A stretch of DNA of 64,000 nucleotides from Orrella marina (GTDB taxonomy: Bacteria > Pseudomonadota > Gammaproteobacteria > Burkholderiales > Burkholderiaceae_B): NCBI RefSeq assembly GCF_003058465.1, contig NZ_CP028901.1:2914001-2978000 (forward strand), in the 5' to 3' direction. How positions within the stretch are numbered: the stretch's first letter is position 1; the number at the start of each line of letters is the position of its first letter. Both the position numbers and the translations under genes were made by a program. Of the stretch, positions 1-8,299 are shown piece after piece. The notes under the pieces are model-generated. The model was not told the origin of the DNA and ran no database searches. It saw only the letters and a list, made by a program, of their open reading frames with translations.

Positions 1-1
1 C

Positions 2-40
2 TATCAAGCCGTGATCACCCGGCGATACCCACGAGACTGA
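2..40 (+). CDS. 3' end of an upstream gene (partial)
   Basis: An open frame enters from the window edge and ends at a TGA at 38-40, directly before the ATG at 41. Only about 12 residues are visible, ending in an Arg-Arg-Tyr-Pro-Arg-Asp tail, so no family can be named. The stop-to-start adjacency suggests translational coupling to the next gene, but chance cannot be excluded over so short a stretch. Confidence 0.3.
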   Translation, partial: YQAVITRRYPRD

Positions 41-825
41 ATGATGAAGCGCACCCTGGGACGCAGTCTGCTATTTGTGCTGTTCGTTGTAATGACCAGT
101 GCAGCAATCAAGTGGATCGTCGATGGTGAGCGTATCGCACAGGCGAGCTCGTTAGGCTGGCATCAGTTGCCCCGTAATTCCGCGCAAATCCTGCCACCCT
201 CAACACCAGACTCGGATGCGGTGATCATGGTGATGGCAGCACCGACTTACGGCTGGCGCGGTTACTTTGCAATTCATCCCTGGATCATCTACAAGGAAGG
301 GGGCCAGACTCGCTATGAGCGCTATGAGGTCATTCGCTGGGGGGCGGCGACAGTGTTGTGAGACGAAACCGGGCACAACCTGATGCGCTATGGTTTGGTT
401 CTGAGCCGCAAGTGCTCGCGCGGGTTGAAGGCCCCCTGGCAGCAACCCTGATAGAGCCCGTCAGGCAGGCTATCGCATCGTACCCTTATGACGGGATTTA
501 CCGGACATTTCCCGGTCCTAACAGCAACACATTCCTGGCGCATATCGGCAGAGAGGTTCCCGAACTCTCCCTGGACATGCCGCCCACAGCAATCGGCAAA
601 GACTATCGTCCCCTGACCGACCCGATCGGAAGACCACCTTCTGGAGAAGGTATTCAGTTCTCTCTGGCAGGGTTGCTGGGTCTGATCGCCAGTCCACAGG
701 AAGGAATTGAGTTCAACTTTCTGGGCCTGGGGTTCGGAGTTGATGTGACGTGTCCTGCAATTCGCTTGCCTTTTGTGGGGCGACTAGATTTCACTGGAAC
801 CAGTCACGCAGACGAGTGCGCATGA
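41..825 (+). pseudogene. DUF3750 family protein, frame-broken
   Basis: Two consecutive ORFs (41-361 and 358-825) together read as one DUF3750 protein of unknown function. The first carries an N-terminal hydrophobic segment and ends near a TYGWRGYFAIHPW-type block. The second carries the family hallmarks PGPNSNTFLAHI and LPPTAIGKDYRP and a hydrophobic C-terminal part. The break lies between the run of six G at 339-344 and the TGA at 359-361; one extra G would join the frames through an Asp-Ser-Val-Val-Arg-Arg-Asn stretch. Alternatively the GTGA overlap at 358-361 could allow coupled translation of two pieces. Family assignment is from remembered motifs; whether the break is real or a base-calling error cannot be decided here. 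Confidence 0.7.
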
Positions 826-898
826 TCGCCTGAAGACAGCCACAATGCGCTAACCTGGTATCGCTGGCTTGCCTAAGTCAACGCAAAGTGTAACCGCC

Positions 899-2368
899 AT
901 GAATACACGTAAATACCCGCTCGCAGGACGTATCTTGCACTGGATCGTCGCCATACTGGTCCTGGGACTTGCCAGTACAGGACTTTGGATGGTGAGCAGG
1001 GCCGGTGCAGATCTGTGGGATGATCTGACCAACTCACTCTATGCCTGGCATAAGGCCATGGGATTTGCAGTGCTCCTTCTGATGCTCATCCGGGTACTGG
1101 TCAAGCTGTTCTGTGCTCAGCCCGGGCCGGTCGCATCGCTCTCCCCGGCAACGCGCAAGATAGCCGCCAGTGTTCACGGACTGCTGTATCTGCTGCTTCT
1201 GGTTATTCCCCTAATGGGCTGGGCGGGCGTGACAGCGTTTCCCGCTCTAGGGATTAACGCAAATTTGAGTCTGCCTGCCATGCCAGGCATCAGCACCGAC
1301 CAAGCCCTCGCAAAGCAATTCTTCGAGATACATTCAACACTGGCATTCGTACTGATCGGATTGACCGCACTGCACATCGCTGCTGCACTCAGGCACTGGC
1401 TGATCAACAAAGACGAGGTACTTGATCGTATGCTGTTCTGTCAGGCATCATGCTCACGACAAAGACATAAAGGAGACATCCCCATGACGGCAACACTGAC
1501 CCGACTCACTTTTACACCTCTGCATCGCAGTTTCATGGCTGAAGTCAGCCCGGTTGACCTGCGCACAGTCACCGACGAGGAAACGCTTGGGACAATCCGT
1601 CAGGCTATGAACCAGTACGGGGTCCTGGTGTTTCACGACCAGAAGTTTGAGAATCAGGAGCAGGTCGAGTTCGCCAAGCGCCTTGACGGCAAGCTCCATG
1701 AGAAAACCTCATCGCGAGTGCTTGCCAAGAACCGCTACGGCAACGAGGCGCTCACTGATATTTCAAATGTCAGTGCTGAAGGGGACATTCTGGGCACGCA
1801 GGATCGCCGCCGCATGAACGGCATCTGTAACCGGATCTGGCATACCGACGCATCTTTCGAAGAGCCAGCCGGGCGCTATTCGATGCTGTTTGCCCGTAAT
1901 ATCCCGCCCGTACGTGCTGACACAGAGTTCGCCGACATGCGCGCTGCCTACGACGCTCTGGACGAGCAAACCAAAGAAGCCATTCAGGACCTGCACGCTT
2001 ACCACTCCATTGTCTACTCGCGCCATGTCATGGGATTTGACTTCTCCCCTGAAGAAGCTGCTCAGTTGCCGGGTGCCACACACCCACTGGTCAGGCGCTT
2101 TGATGATGGCCGTCGGGCGCTCTACCTGGCCTCGCATGCAGAACGCATCATCGAGCTTGACGTTCCGAGCGGACGACTCCTGCTTCGGGATCTGATCGAA
2201 CACGCCACACGTCCCGAGTTCCTTAATTCACATGAGTGGGCAAAGGGTGATCTTGTCATCTGGGACAACCGGATGACCATGCATCGGGCACGTCCGTTTG
2301 ATGATGTGAAATACAAGCGCGAGCTGACACGGGTCACGACGCTGGATCTTGCTCGAAACGCAGCATGA
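899..2368 (+). CDS. cytochrome b561-like protein reading in frame into a TfdA-like dioxygenase
   Basis: The first 195 residues from ATG 899 form a four-helix cytochrome b561/YodB type membrane protein. Candidate haem-ligand histidines sit in the GRILHW, YAWHKAMGF, FEIHSTLAF and TALHIAAALRH segments, so it probably moves electrons from quinol or to periplasmic acceptors. There is no stop after the last helix: the frame continues through a short Cys/Arg/Lys-rich linker into the ATG at 1484 of a complete 2-oxoglutarate dioxygenase. An upstream TTG at 869 would add ten residues. A TAA at 1468-1470 in another frame might be the ancestral stop. Either this is a real fusion, or the stop was lost and the dioxygenase is still made from its own start. 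The b561 call is strong; the fusion is only seen, not proven. Confidence 0.7.
   Translation: MNTRKYPLAGRILHWIVAILVLGLASTGLWMVSRAGADLWDDLTNSLYAWHKAMGFAVLLLMLIRVLVKLFCAQPGPVASLSPATRKIAASVHGLLYLLLLVIPLMGWAGVTAFPALGINANLSLPAMPGISTDQALAKQFFEIHSTLAFVLIGLTALHIAAALRHWLINKDEVLDRMLFCQASCSRQRHKGDIPMTATLTRLTFTPLHRSFMAEVSPVDLRTVTDEETLGTIRQAMNQYGVLVFHDQKFENQEQVEFAKRLDGKLHEKTSSRVLAKNRYGNEALTDISNVSAEGDILGTQDRRRMNGICNRIWHTDASFEEPAGRYSMLFARNIPPVRADTEFADMRAAYDALDEQTKEAIQDLHAYHSIVYSRHVMGFDFSPEEAAQLPGATHPLVRRFDDGRRALYLASHAERIIELDVPSGRLLLRDLIEHATRPEFLNSHEWAKGDLVIWDNRMTMHRARPFDDVKYKRELTRVTTLDLARNAA
1470..1476 (+). promoter_or_regulatory. internal ribosome binding site before the dioxygenase ATG
   Basis: AAGGAGA lies 7 bases before the ATG at 1484, inside the long b561-dioxygenase frame. 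It is one of the best Shine-Dalgarno matches in this part of the window and argues that the dioxygenase is also translated independently. Confidence 0.65.
1484..2368 (+). CDS. TauD/TfdA-family Fe(II)/2-oxoglutarate dioxygenase
   Basis: A 294-residue non-haem iron dioxygenase of the TauD/TfdA family, which couples 2-oxoglutarate decarboxylation to substrate hydroxylation in the cytoplasm. The 2-His-1-carboxylate triad is visible: His120 and Asp122 in WHTDASF, and His267 in TMHRARPFD. Arg279/Arg283 are candidates for 2-oxoglutarate binding. The blocks TEFADMRAAYDALD and SGRLLLRDLIEHAT resemble the 2,4-D dioxygenase TfdA more than taurine dioxygenase, but the real substrate is unknown. The start is supported by the AAGGAGA site at 1470. 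It is also reachable as the C-terminal half of a b561 fusion. Its neighbour downstream is a YeeE/YedE permease, which leaves open a role in organosulfur or aryloxy-acid use. Confidence 0.88.
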   Translation: MTATLTRLTFTPLHRSFMAEVSPVDLRTVTDEETLGTIRQAMNQYGVLVFHDQKFENQEQVEFAKRLDGKLHEKTSSRVLAKNRYGNEALTDISNVSAEGDILGTQDRRRMNGICNRIWHTDASFEEPAGRYSMLFARNIPPVRADTEFADMRAAYDALDEQTKEAIQDLHAYHSIVYSRHVMGFDFSPEEAAQLPGATHPLVRRFDDGRRALYLASHAERIIELDVPSGRLLLRDLIEHATRPEFLNSHEWAKGDLVIWDNRMTMHRARPFDDVKYKRELTRVTTLDLARNAA

Positions 2369-2430
2369 CCGCCACACCGCGGTAATAAGCTTCTTGCCCG
2401 CAGTTGTTTGCCAATATGGCCGGGCATCAC

Positions 2431-2480
2431 TACTCTCTTGAGCCGGGGACCTCCAGACTCAAGAGAGTACTGTCCCGGCT
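2431..2480 (+). promoter_or_regulatory. two overlapping, mutually exclusive hairpins in the YeeE leader
   Basis: A perfect 12-bp inverted repeat pairs TACTCTCTTGAG (2431-2442) with CTCAAGAGAGTA (2458-2469). A second repeat pairs AGCCGGGGAC (2441-2450) with GTCCCGGCT (2472-2480), with one bulged G. The second uses bases of the first stem and loop, so both cannot form fully in one simple fold. There is no T tract, so it is not a classic terminator. It lies between the dioxygenase stop and the permease start. Confidence 0.45.
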
Positions 2481-2535
2481 ATAAGTACTGGTGAATCCAG
2501 AGTCATCAAACCTTTATACAGGTAGGCAACACGGG

Positions 2536-3540
2536 ATGGACCCTGGCGACTGGGTAGTTTGGGGTGGACTGGGAACTGGCCTGATTTATGGGGTCGTTGC
2601 GCAGATCAGCGGATTCTGCCTGAATAGTGCCCTGAGAAACCAGATTCGGCACGGAGAAGGCCTCAAGTTGCGCGCCTTCATTCTGGCTTTGCTCATCGCA
2701 ATGATCGGCACCCAGATCATCGGACACGCTGGGCTGGTAGATGTTTCTGAATCCATTTATGCCGCTCAACGGGTGTCCTGGTCGCTGATCGTTTTTGGGG
2801 GCTTGCTGTTTGGCTACGGAATGATTCTGTCCCGGGGATGTGGTGCCAGATCACTGGTCCTGCTTGGGCAGGGAAATCTGCGATCGCTGGTGGTCCTGCT
2901 GTGTCTCGGAATCAGCGCCTACGCCACCCTGACCGGTGTGCTGGGGCCTCTACGTGCCTGGATCACGACCCATACTGCCAGCACACTTGAGCATTACACC
3001 TTTGCATCGGACTTTCACCGCTGGCTACTGACGGCTGTATTTTCGGTGGCAGGGTCCTGGTTCATCCTGCGTGACAAGAATTTCATCACCCAGATCAGGG
3101 ACAGTATGAGCGGACTGTTGATCGGTTTACTCATTGTGGCAGGCTGGCTCGTTACTGGATGGCTGGGTATTGATGAGTTTGAACCGTCCCAGCCCGCGTC
3201 ACTGACATTTGTCGCACCCATCGGCGCAAGCATTCAGTACCTGATGATCGCAACGGGCGCCTCCCTGAGCTTCGGGGTCGTTCTGGTCGCGGGGGTTTTG
3301 ACGGGATCATTTGCCAGCTCCGTTCTGACACGACAGTTCAAGATCACGGGTTTTGATGAAACGTACAGAATGCCTCGTTACATAGCAGGTGGACTCTGCA
3401 TGGGCGCTGGTGGAGCGCTTGCGCTTGGCTGCTCGATTGGCCAGGGATTAACGGGAATGTCGACTTTGTCCTTTGTGTCGATTGTGGCATTCGGCGCGAT
3501 TGTCATCGGTGCCCTGATTGCGCTGAGGCAGGGACACTGA
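2536..3540 (+). CDS. YeeE/YedE family membrane transporter
   Basis: A 334-residue polytopic inner-membrane protein of the YeeE/YedE family, whose characterised members import thiosulfate or are linked to selenium/sulfur handling. Conserved cysteines used for relaying thiosulfate are present: ISGFCLNSAL (Cys about 28), SRGCGARS (about 102) and ALGCSIGQGLTG (about 299). About nine to ten hydrophobic helices alternate with short loops. The ATG at 2536 is preferred; a GTG at 2491 would add 15 polar residues directly behind the hairpin region. No TusA-like partner follows in the window. Substrate is inferred from family only. Confidence 0.85.
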   Translation: MDPGDWVVWGGLGTGLIYGVVAQISGFCLNSALRNQIRHGEGLKLRAFILALLIAMIGTQIIGHAGLVDVSESIYAAQRVSWSLIVFGGLLFGYGMILSRGCGARSLVLLGQGNLRSLVVLLCLGISAYATLTGVLGPLRAWITTHTASTLEHYTFASDFHRWLLTAVFSVAGSWFILRDKNFITQIRDSMSGLLIGLLIVAGWLVTGWLGIDEFEPSQPASLTFVAPIGASIQYLMIATGASLSFGVVLVAGVLTGSFASSVLTRQFKITGFDETYRMPRYIAGGLCMGAGGALALGCSIGQGLTGMSTLSFVSIVAFGAIVIGALIALRQGH

Positions 3541-3657
3541 ACTGGCGGAGTCTGCGTCAAGATCCGGCAAAGTGACCAAAGGAAACGACCCGCCGGTCCT
3601 GACACAGGTGACGCCGATGTGCTAAGTTGGGTTCAAACAACCGGTTCCACGTACTGG

Positions 3658-3674
3658 TTCCGCCCCAGGCGGAA
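3658..3674 (+). repeat. short hairpin upstream of the MFS gene
   Basis: TTCCGCC (3658-3664) and GGCGGAA (3668-3674) form a 7-bp stem with a 3-base loop, about 27 bases before the MFS start. No T tract follows, so it may be an operator or leader hairpin rather than a terminator. Confidence 0.3.
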
Positions 3675-3700
3675 ATACAACAAGAGACAAACCCAGCACA

Positions 3701-4954
3701 ATGAGTAGTTCACGCAGACTCCTGTCAGACAGTACGATCGCCATCATGGTGTTGGTGCTATGTTTCGGCTTCAATATGGCAGGTCGCGGAATCGCTGATA
3801 CCTATGTCGCATTTCTGCTGCCACTCGAATCAGAGTTCGGCTGGAGCCGTACGGCAATCTCGAGTGTGTATTCAATCTACATGCTCGCCAATGGACTATC
3901 TGCACCTTTCATTGGTGTTTTATTTGACCGTTTCGGACCTCGAGTGGTCTACACGGTCGGACTCACCATCATGGGGTCGGCCTATTTTCTGGCGGGATCC
4001 TTACAGAATATCTGGCAACTCTATCTGTGTATCGGACTGGCAGGCGGGATCGGCATCTCGGCGCTTGGCATGGTTCCTGCCACCACACTGATCAGCCGCT
4101 GGTTCCGCACACGAACCAGTACGGCCATCGGACTGGCCTATGCGGGCTTCGGGGCGGGCAGCCTTCTGATTGTGCCTTTTGCCCAGTACATGATCGACTG
4201 GCAAGGCTGGCGAACCGCTTACTACACGCTGGGCACCATTCTGCTGGCAGCCCTGCCTGTCATTCTGGTCCTGCCCTGGAAGCGGATCCACGCAGGTCCT
4301 GCCGATTTTCAGGCTGAGGCAAGACCCGCTGGACAATCCAGAATGAGCATGGAGCCTCTGCGTGCTGCCATGAAAACCCGCGCCTTCTGGTCGTTGGCTC
4401 AAGCATTCTTCTTTACGGCATTTTCCACCTACGTGATCATGGTCCAGACCATCGTGTTTCTGGTCGATTCAGGCTTCACTGCACTTGAGGCGGCAACAGC
4501 CTTCGGATTTGCCGGCATGCTGTCAGTCTTTGGCGTCAGTAGTGCAGGATGGCTTGCAGATCGCTTTGGAGCCCGTAAAACAGTGACCGCTACTTTCGTC
4601 TGTACATTCCTGGGCATCATCCTGCTGTTTGTGCTCTCCTACTATCCACTGCAACTAGTTCTTGCCTGCTACGTTCTGCTGTTTGGCATTTCGCAAGGTG
4701 CTCGTGGACCGATCATTTCCACCATCAGCGCGAGAGTCTTCCCGGGCCGGGCTCAGGCCACCATCTATGGCACCATTTACGCCTGCATGTCACTCGGTGC
4801 GGGATTAGGGGCGTATGCTTCCGGCCTGTTGTACGATTTGAGCGGATCTTACCGATTAGGGTTTGCCGCTTCAATGATAGGCGTATTGCTCGCAGTCTCG
4901 CCGTTCTGGACAACTTCTGCCATCGCCTCCTCACGCATGAAGTCGCAGACATGA
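3701..4954 (+). CDS. MFS transporter, oxalate/formate-antiporter or monocarboxylate type
   Basis: A 417-residue major facilitator with twelve predicted helices in two halves. The loop 2-3 signature appears as GVLFDRFGPRVV, and the second-half counterpart as GWLADRFGARKTV. Residues GWSRTAISSVYSIYML are typical of the subgroup annotated as oxalate/formate antiporter or monocarboxylate carrier. It probably moves a small organic acid across the inner membrane with protons or by exchange. It stands alone between a sulfur-type permease and a lipoprotein, so context does not fix the substrate. Confidence 0.85.
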   Translation: MSSSRRLLSDSTIAIMVLVLCFGFNMAGRGIADTYVAFLLPLESEFGWSRTAISSVYSIYMLANGLSAPFIGVLFDRFGPRVVYTVGLTIMGSAYFLAGSLQNIWQLYLCIGLAGGIGISALGMVPATTLISRWFRTRTSTAIGLAYAGFGAGSLLIVPFAQYMIDWQGWRTAYYTLGTILLAALPVILVLPWKRIHAGPADFQAEARPAGQSRMSMEPLRAAMKTRAFWSLAQAFFFTAFSTYVIMVQTIVFLVDSGFTALEAATAFGFAGMLSVFGVSSAGWLADRFGARKTVTATFVCTFLGIILLFVLSYYPLQLVLACYVLLFGISQGARGPIISTISARVFPGRAQATIYGTIYACMSLGAGLGAYASGLLYDLSGSYRLGFAASMIGVLLAVSPFWTTSAIASSRMKSQT

Positions 4955-4981
4955 CGACTGATTTGCTGGAGCAATCGACTC

Positions 4982-5869
4982 ATGCGATGGATTTCCCGAC
5001 TGATCGCTGCATTGCTTGCATTGATCGTTGCTGGATGCAGTTCTGTTCAGCTTGCCTATAACAACGCGCCATTCTTGCTACAGTATCAGCTCGACCGTTA
5101 TCTGGATCTGGATGACGAACAGGAACGGGTTCTGCGCGCTCAACTGGTCGAACTGCAACAATGGCACAAGTCACACGCCCTACCCCTGTACGCACAGACC
5201 TTGCGTGGCTGGGCTCAGACACTATCGCGCGCACGCACGTTTACTGCGCAGGAGATTCTGGACAAACAGGCTGTCCTTCAGGACGAGGCACTGGCCTTCG
5301 GTCAGAAGGCTGCCCAGTTGCTTGGACCCGTGATCGTCACACTGGGACCGACTCAGCGAGACCGCCTGGCAAGGCGGTTTGAAACTTCAAACAGGGAATA
5401 TGCGCAAGAGTTCCTCAATGCGCCAGACCAGGGGCGGTCCGAACGCCGGGAGCGCTTTGTCAAGAACTATGAGAGATGGCTCGGCCCATTGTCCGAAGAA
5501 CAACTGACCCTTCTGGATCAGTGGCTCGATACCCACCCGAACAATCCCGCCCTCTGGGCGGCGGAACGCCAGGCGCGTCAACAGGCATTGCTCAACCTGA
5601 TCGCCGAGGCACCACAGTTCGAAACACCGGACGAGGCCAGCCTGGCGCTCAATGACTATCTGATTAGTCTGACGAGCTATCAAACACCAACGATACAAGC
5701 CAGGCAACAGGAGCGCAGGATTGCGCTGGCACAACTAAGTGCCGAACTTCTCAACATCATGACAGACACCCAGCGCAAACATCTGCAGGACGAACTGCTT
5801 TCTTATGCTGCTGACTTTGAGTCACTTGCGGGCACCACCGCCACCTCACGCAAACTGTCATCCCCCTGA
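4982..5869 (+). CDS. DUF6279-like lipoprotein
   Basis: A 295-residue exported lipoprotein of unknown function. The N-terminus is a basic-hydrophobic signal ending in the lipobox LIVAGC with Cys19 as the lipidation site. The mature start SSVQLAYNNAPFLLQYQLDRYLDLDDEQ is the recognisable family block. The rest is strongly helical and rich in Gln, Arg and Glu, consistent with an all-alpha periplasmic domain. It starts 27 bases after the MFS gene and could be co-transcribed. The family call is from motif memory; no function should be assumed. Confidence 0.75.
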   Translation: MRWISRLIAALLALIVAGCSSVQLAYNNAPFLLQYQLDRYLDLDDEQERVLRAQLVELQQWHKSHALPLYAQTLRGWAQTLSRARTFTAQEILDKQAVLQDEALAFGQKAAQLLGPVIVTLGPTQRDRLARRFETSNREYAQEFLNAPDQGRSERRERFVKNYERWLGPLSEEQLTLLDQWLDTHPNNPALWAAERQARQQALLNLIAEAPQFETPDEASLALNDYLISLTSYQTPTIQARQQERRIALAQLSAELLNIMTDTQRKHLQDELLSYAADFESLAGTTATSRKLSSP

Positions 5870-5889
5870 GCACCAATGTTGTGCAGATC

Positions 5890-5927
5890 AGTATGGATTT
5901 TGCGCATTTATGCGTGATATCCATACT
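5890..5927 (+). promoter_or_regulatory. 38-bp dyad, candidate operator of the TRAP genes
   Basis: AGTATGGAT (5890-5898) is repeated inverted as ATCCATACT (5919-5927), and an inner CGCAT-TT-ATGCG dyad lies exactly at the centre. Fifteen of nineteen positions per half are symmetric. It sits about 140 bases before the DctQ start. A dimeric regulator such as a GntR, IclR or LacI protein is the likely reader; none is encoded next to it. Confidence 0.5.
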
Positions 5928-6066
5928 ATCCCTCAGGCGTAATTGGCTCGCAGTCGATACAATGCCAAGGTTTCAATTGTCAAGCCCGACCGCACACAAG
6001 AAGCCCGTATGTCATTTGAGCAGTCCATCCGTGCACTGTGATCGCCGCTTCCTGGAGCCAAACTGA

Positions 6067-6633
6067 ATGCTAACTGTCCTGTCCGCGCTCATGCGAACCA
6101 TCAACGGACTGAACAAACTCATCGGCCTGATTTTTTCCTGGGCGGCGGTGGGAATTGTTCTGGTCTGTTTTGCTGTTGTCTTTGAGAGATATGTTTTTGG
6201 TGTCACTCGTCTCTGGGCACAAGACCTTTACGTCTGGCTCAATGGCGCCATGTTCACCGGCGTTGCTGCGTTCGCGCTACTTCGCGGCGATCATGTCCGT
6301 GTCGACATCTTTTATCGACCTGCCTCATCAAGACGCAAGGCGATTGCCGACCTGATCGGTGTGATCGTTTTTCTGCTTCCATTTACCTACGTTGTCTACG
6401 AGTATTGCATAGGCTTCGTGCAGCGCTCGTGGGGGCTTAAGGAAGCCTCGGCCAACGTCGGCGGCATGCCTGGTCTATTCATACTCAAGTCCTTCATCAT
6501 CGCCTTCGCTGTCCTGGTTGCCCTTCAAGGCATTTCAATGGCAGTCCGGTCGATACTGATGCTACGCAACCGCGAAGACCTGATTCCAGAAGACTATCGA
6601 TACACCCCCGTTGCACAGGCTGGCAAGGAATAA
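6067..6633 (+). CDS. dctQ: TRAP transporter small permease (DctQ)
   Basis: A 188-residue four-helix protein matching the DctQ subunit, which scaffolds the large permease of tripartite ATP-independent periplasmic transporters in the inner membrane. The block FERYVFGVTRLWAQDLYVWLNG followed by AFALLRGDHVRVD is diagnostic. It is followed after two bases by the large permease. The related receptor gene lies on the opposite strand about 1.7 kb downstream. The start follows a stop in the same area and gives the usual length. Confidence 0.93.
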   Translation: MLTVLSALMRTINGLNKLIGLIFSWAAVGIVLVCFAVVFERYVFGVTRLWAQDLYVWLNGAMFTGVAAFALLRGDHVRVDIFYRPASSRRKAIADLIGVIVFLLPFTYVVYEYCIGFVQRSWGLKEASANVGGMPGLFILKSFIIAFAVLVALQGISMAVRSILMLRNREDLIPEDYRYTPVAQAGKE

Positions 6634-6635
6634 GT

Positions 6636-8024
6636 ATGGATCCAATCCTCATCGGAGAAATACTCTCCGGACTGATGTTTTTTGGTGTGATCGGCATGCT
6701 CATGCTCGGGTTCCCGGTCGCATTCACGCTCGCAGGCACGTCACTCATCTTTGCTATCGTGGGCTACTGGTTTGGCGTATTTGATTTCAGCAACTTTTCC
6801 TCTCTGGCTGGCCGCTATGTCGGCTTCATGACCAATGAGGTGCTGGTGGCAGTACCGCTGTTCATCTTCATGGGTGTGATGCTGGAACGATCGCGTATAG
6901 CCGAACAGCTCTTGCTGACCATGGGCAAGCTGTTCGGGAATCTGCGAGGTGGTCTGGGCATATCGGTCATTATTGTCGGCACACTACTCGCGGCATCGAC
7001 CGGCGTTGTCGGCGCAACCGTTGTCACGATGGGTCTGATATCTCTTCCGGCCATGCTCAGAGCGGGCTACAACCCCAAGCTGGCAACCGGCGTGATCTGC
7101 GCATCAGGGACGCTTGGGCAGATCATTCCGCCATCCACCGTTTTAATCTTCATGGCGGACATGCTCGCCGGTATCAATGCCCAGGTACAGATGTCCAAGG
7201 GCAACTTCGCCCCCTCGCCTGTCTCGGTTGGGGACTTGTTTGCGGGCGCATTTCTGCCCGGCTTCATGCTTGTAGGGCTCTATCTGCTCTGGATGATATT
7301 CAAGGCGATTACAGACCCGCAATCCTGTCCAGCAACACCTGTATCCAAAGAAGAGAAGGCCACGCTTGGCAAAGAGATTCTGACCGCACTGCTACCACCC
7401 CTGCTTTTGATCATCGCTGTGCTTGGTTCCATTCTGGGCGGTGTGGCGACGCCGACAGAAGCCGCATCTGTAGGTGCGGTGGGTGCTACCGTCCTCGCCG
7501 CGATGAAATGGCGCCTGTCCTGGCAGGTGCTCAAAGACGCAGTCATTTCGACAGCGACCATCACTTCGATGATTTTCATCATCCTGTTCGGCGCATCTGT
7601 GTTCTCGATTGTGTTCCGTCAGATGGGTGGTGACAATCTGGTGCACGAATTTCTCACCGACCTGCCGGGCGGTGCGATCGGCGCCATGATCGTGGTCATG
7701 CTGATCATGTTCCTGCTCGGGTTCATTCTCGACACCTTCGAGATTATCTTCATCGTGATCCCGATCACTGCACCGATCTTGCTGATGCTCGATATTGATC
7801 CGATCTGGCTGGGTGTGATGGTCGGCGTCAATCTTCAAACCAGTTTTCTGACGCCACCATTCGGGTTCGCACTATTCTATTTACGAGGGGTCGCCCCTAA
7901 CCACGTGACGACTGCAAGCATATACAAGGGGGCGATACCGTTCGTCGCACTGCAGGTTATCGCCATCGCGCTTCTGTTCATCTTCCCGGAAATCGTGACC
8001 TGGTTGCCCACTGTACTTTATTAA
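6636..8024 (+). CDS. dctM: TRAP transporter large permease (DctM)
   Basis: A 462-residue polytopic protein of the DctM family, the Na+-dependent translocation subunit of a TRAP carrier. Visible family blocks include NEVLVAVPLFIFMGVMLERS, GVVGATVVTMGLISLPAML, GTLGQIIPPSTVLIFMAD and the C-terminal TPPFGFALFYLRGVAP. Twelve or so hydrophobic segments are evident. It is coupled to dctQ with a two-base gap. The segment after DAVIS through ILFGASVFS and the LLGFILDTFEIIFI block resemble the 2-oxo/hydroxy-acid (TakPQM-like) branch, consistent with the TakP-like receptor nearby. Confidence 0.94.
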   Translation: MDPILIGEILSGLMFFGVIGMLMLGFPVAFTLAGTSLIFAIVGYWFGVFDFSNFSSLAGRYVGFMTNEVLVAVPLFIFMGVMLERSRIAEQLLLTMGKLFGNLRGGLGISVIIVGTLLAASTGVVGATVVTMGLISLPAMLRAGYNPKLATGVICASGTLGQIIPPSTVLIFMADMLAGINAQVQMSKGNFAPSPVSVGDLFAGAFLPGFMLVGLYLLWMIFKAITDPQSCPATPVSKEEKATLGKEILTALLPPLLLIIAVLGSILGGVATPTEAASVGAVGATVLAAMKWRLSWQVLKDAVISTATITSMIFIILFGASVFSIVFRQMGGDNLVHEFLTDLPGGAIGAMIVVMLIMFLLGFILDTFEIIFIVIPITAPILLMLDIDPIWLGVMVGVNLQTSFLTPPFGFALFYLRGVAPNHVTTASIYKGAIPFVALQVIAIALLFIFPEIVTWLPTVLY

Positions 8025-8061
8025 AACGGCTGATTGCCCCCTATCCACCATATTGAAGTCA

Positions 8062-8105
8062 ACTCAAAACAGAACAGCCCCGTCCGGGGCTGTTCTGTTT
8101 TGAGT
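8062..8105. terminator. strong bidirectional intrinsic terminator after dctM
   Basis: A perfect 20-bp stem (8062-8081 with 8086-8105) closes a GTCC loop. The lower stem is CAAAACAG/CTGTTTTG, so a T-rich arm is present on either strand. It separates the dctQM unit from the convergent dctP gene. Confidence 0.85.
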
Positions 8106-8217
8106 CCCGCCCGAGTGACGACTGATCCGCCTCAGAGCACAGACTAGATCATCAGTGCGTCCTGTTGACACCCATTGTTAGTGAATTCTGAGCGATCTGG
8201 CGCCATCAATGAACAAG

Positions 8218-8245
8218 AAAAAAACCCAGACAGAAGCTGCCTGGG
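8218..8245 (-). terminator. intrinsic terminator of the dctP gene
   Basis: Read on the minus strand, CCCAGGCAG, a CTT loop and CTGTCTGGG form a nine-base-pair stem with one G-T pair, followed by seven T. It lies 55 bases past the dctP stop. Confidence 0.8.
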
Positions 8246-8299
8246 GCCGAACCTGAAACACCTGACCCACCTGCAGGTGGGCTTCTGATTTTTATCGAA

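Noticed and set aside
3625-3660. tRNA-like T-arm (GGTTCAAAC followed by AACC)
   Set aside because: No acceptor or anticodon stems can be built around it and no CCA-type end lies in range.
8266-8281. Perfect palindrome CCCACCTGCAGGTGGG
   Set aside because: It lies just past the dctP stop next to a better terminator; it may be a secondary terminator stem, but no T tract is adjacent on the relevant strand, so no separate role is claimed.
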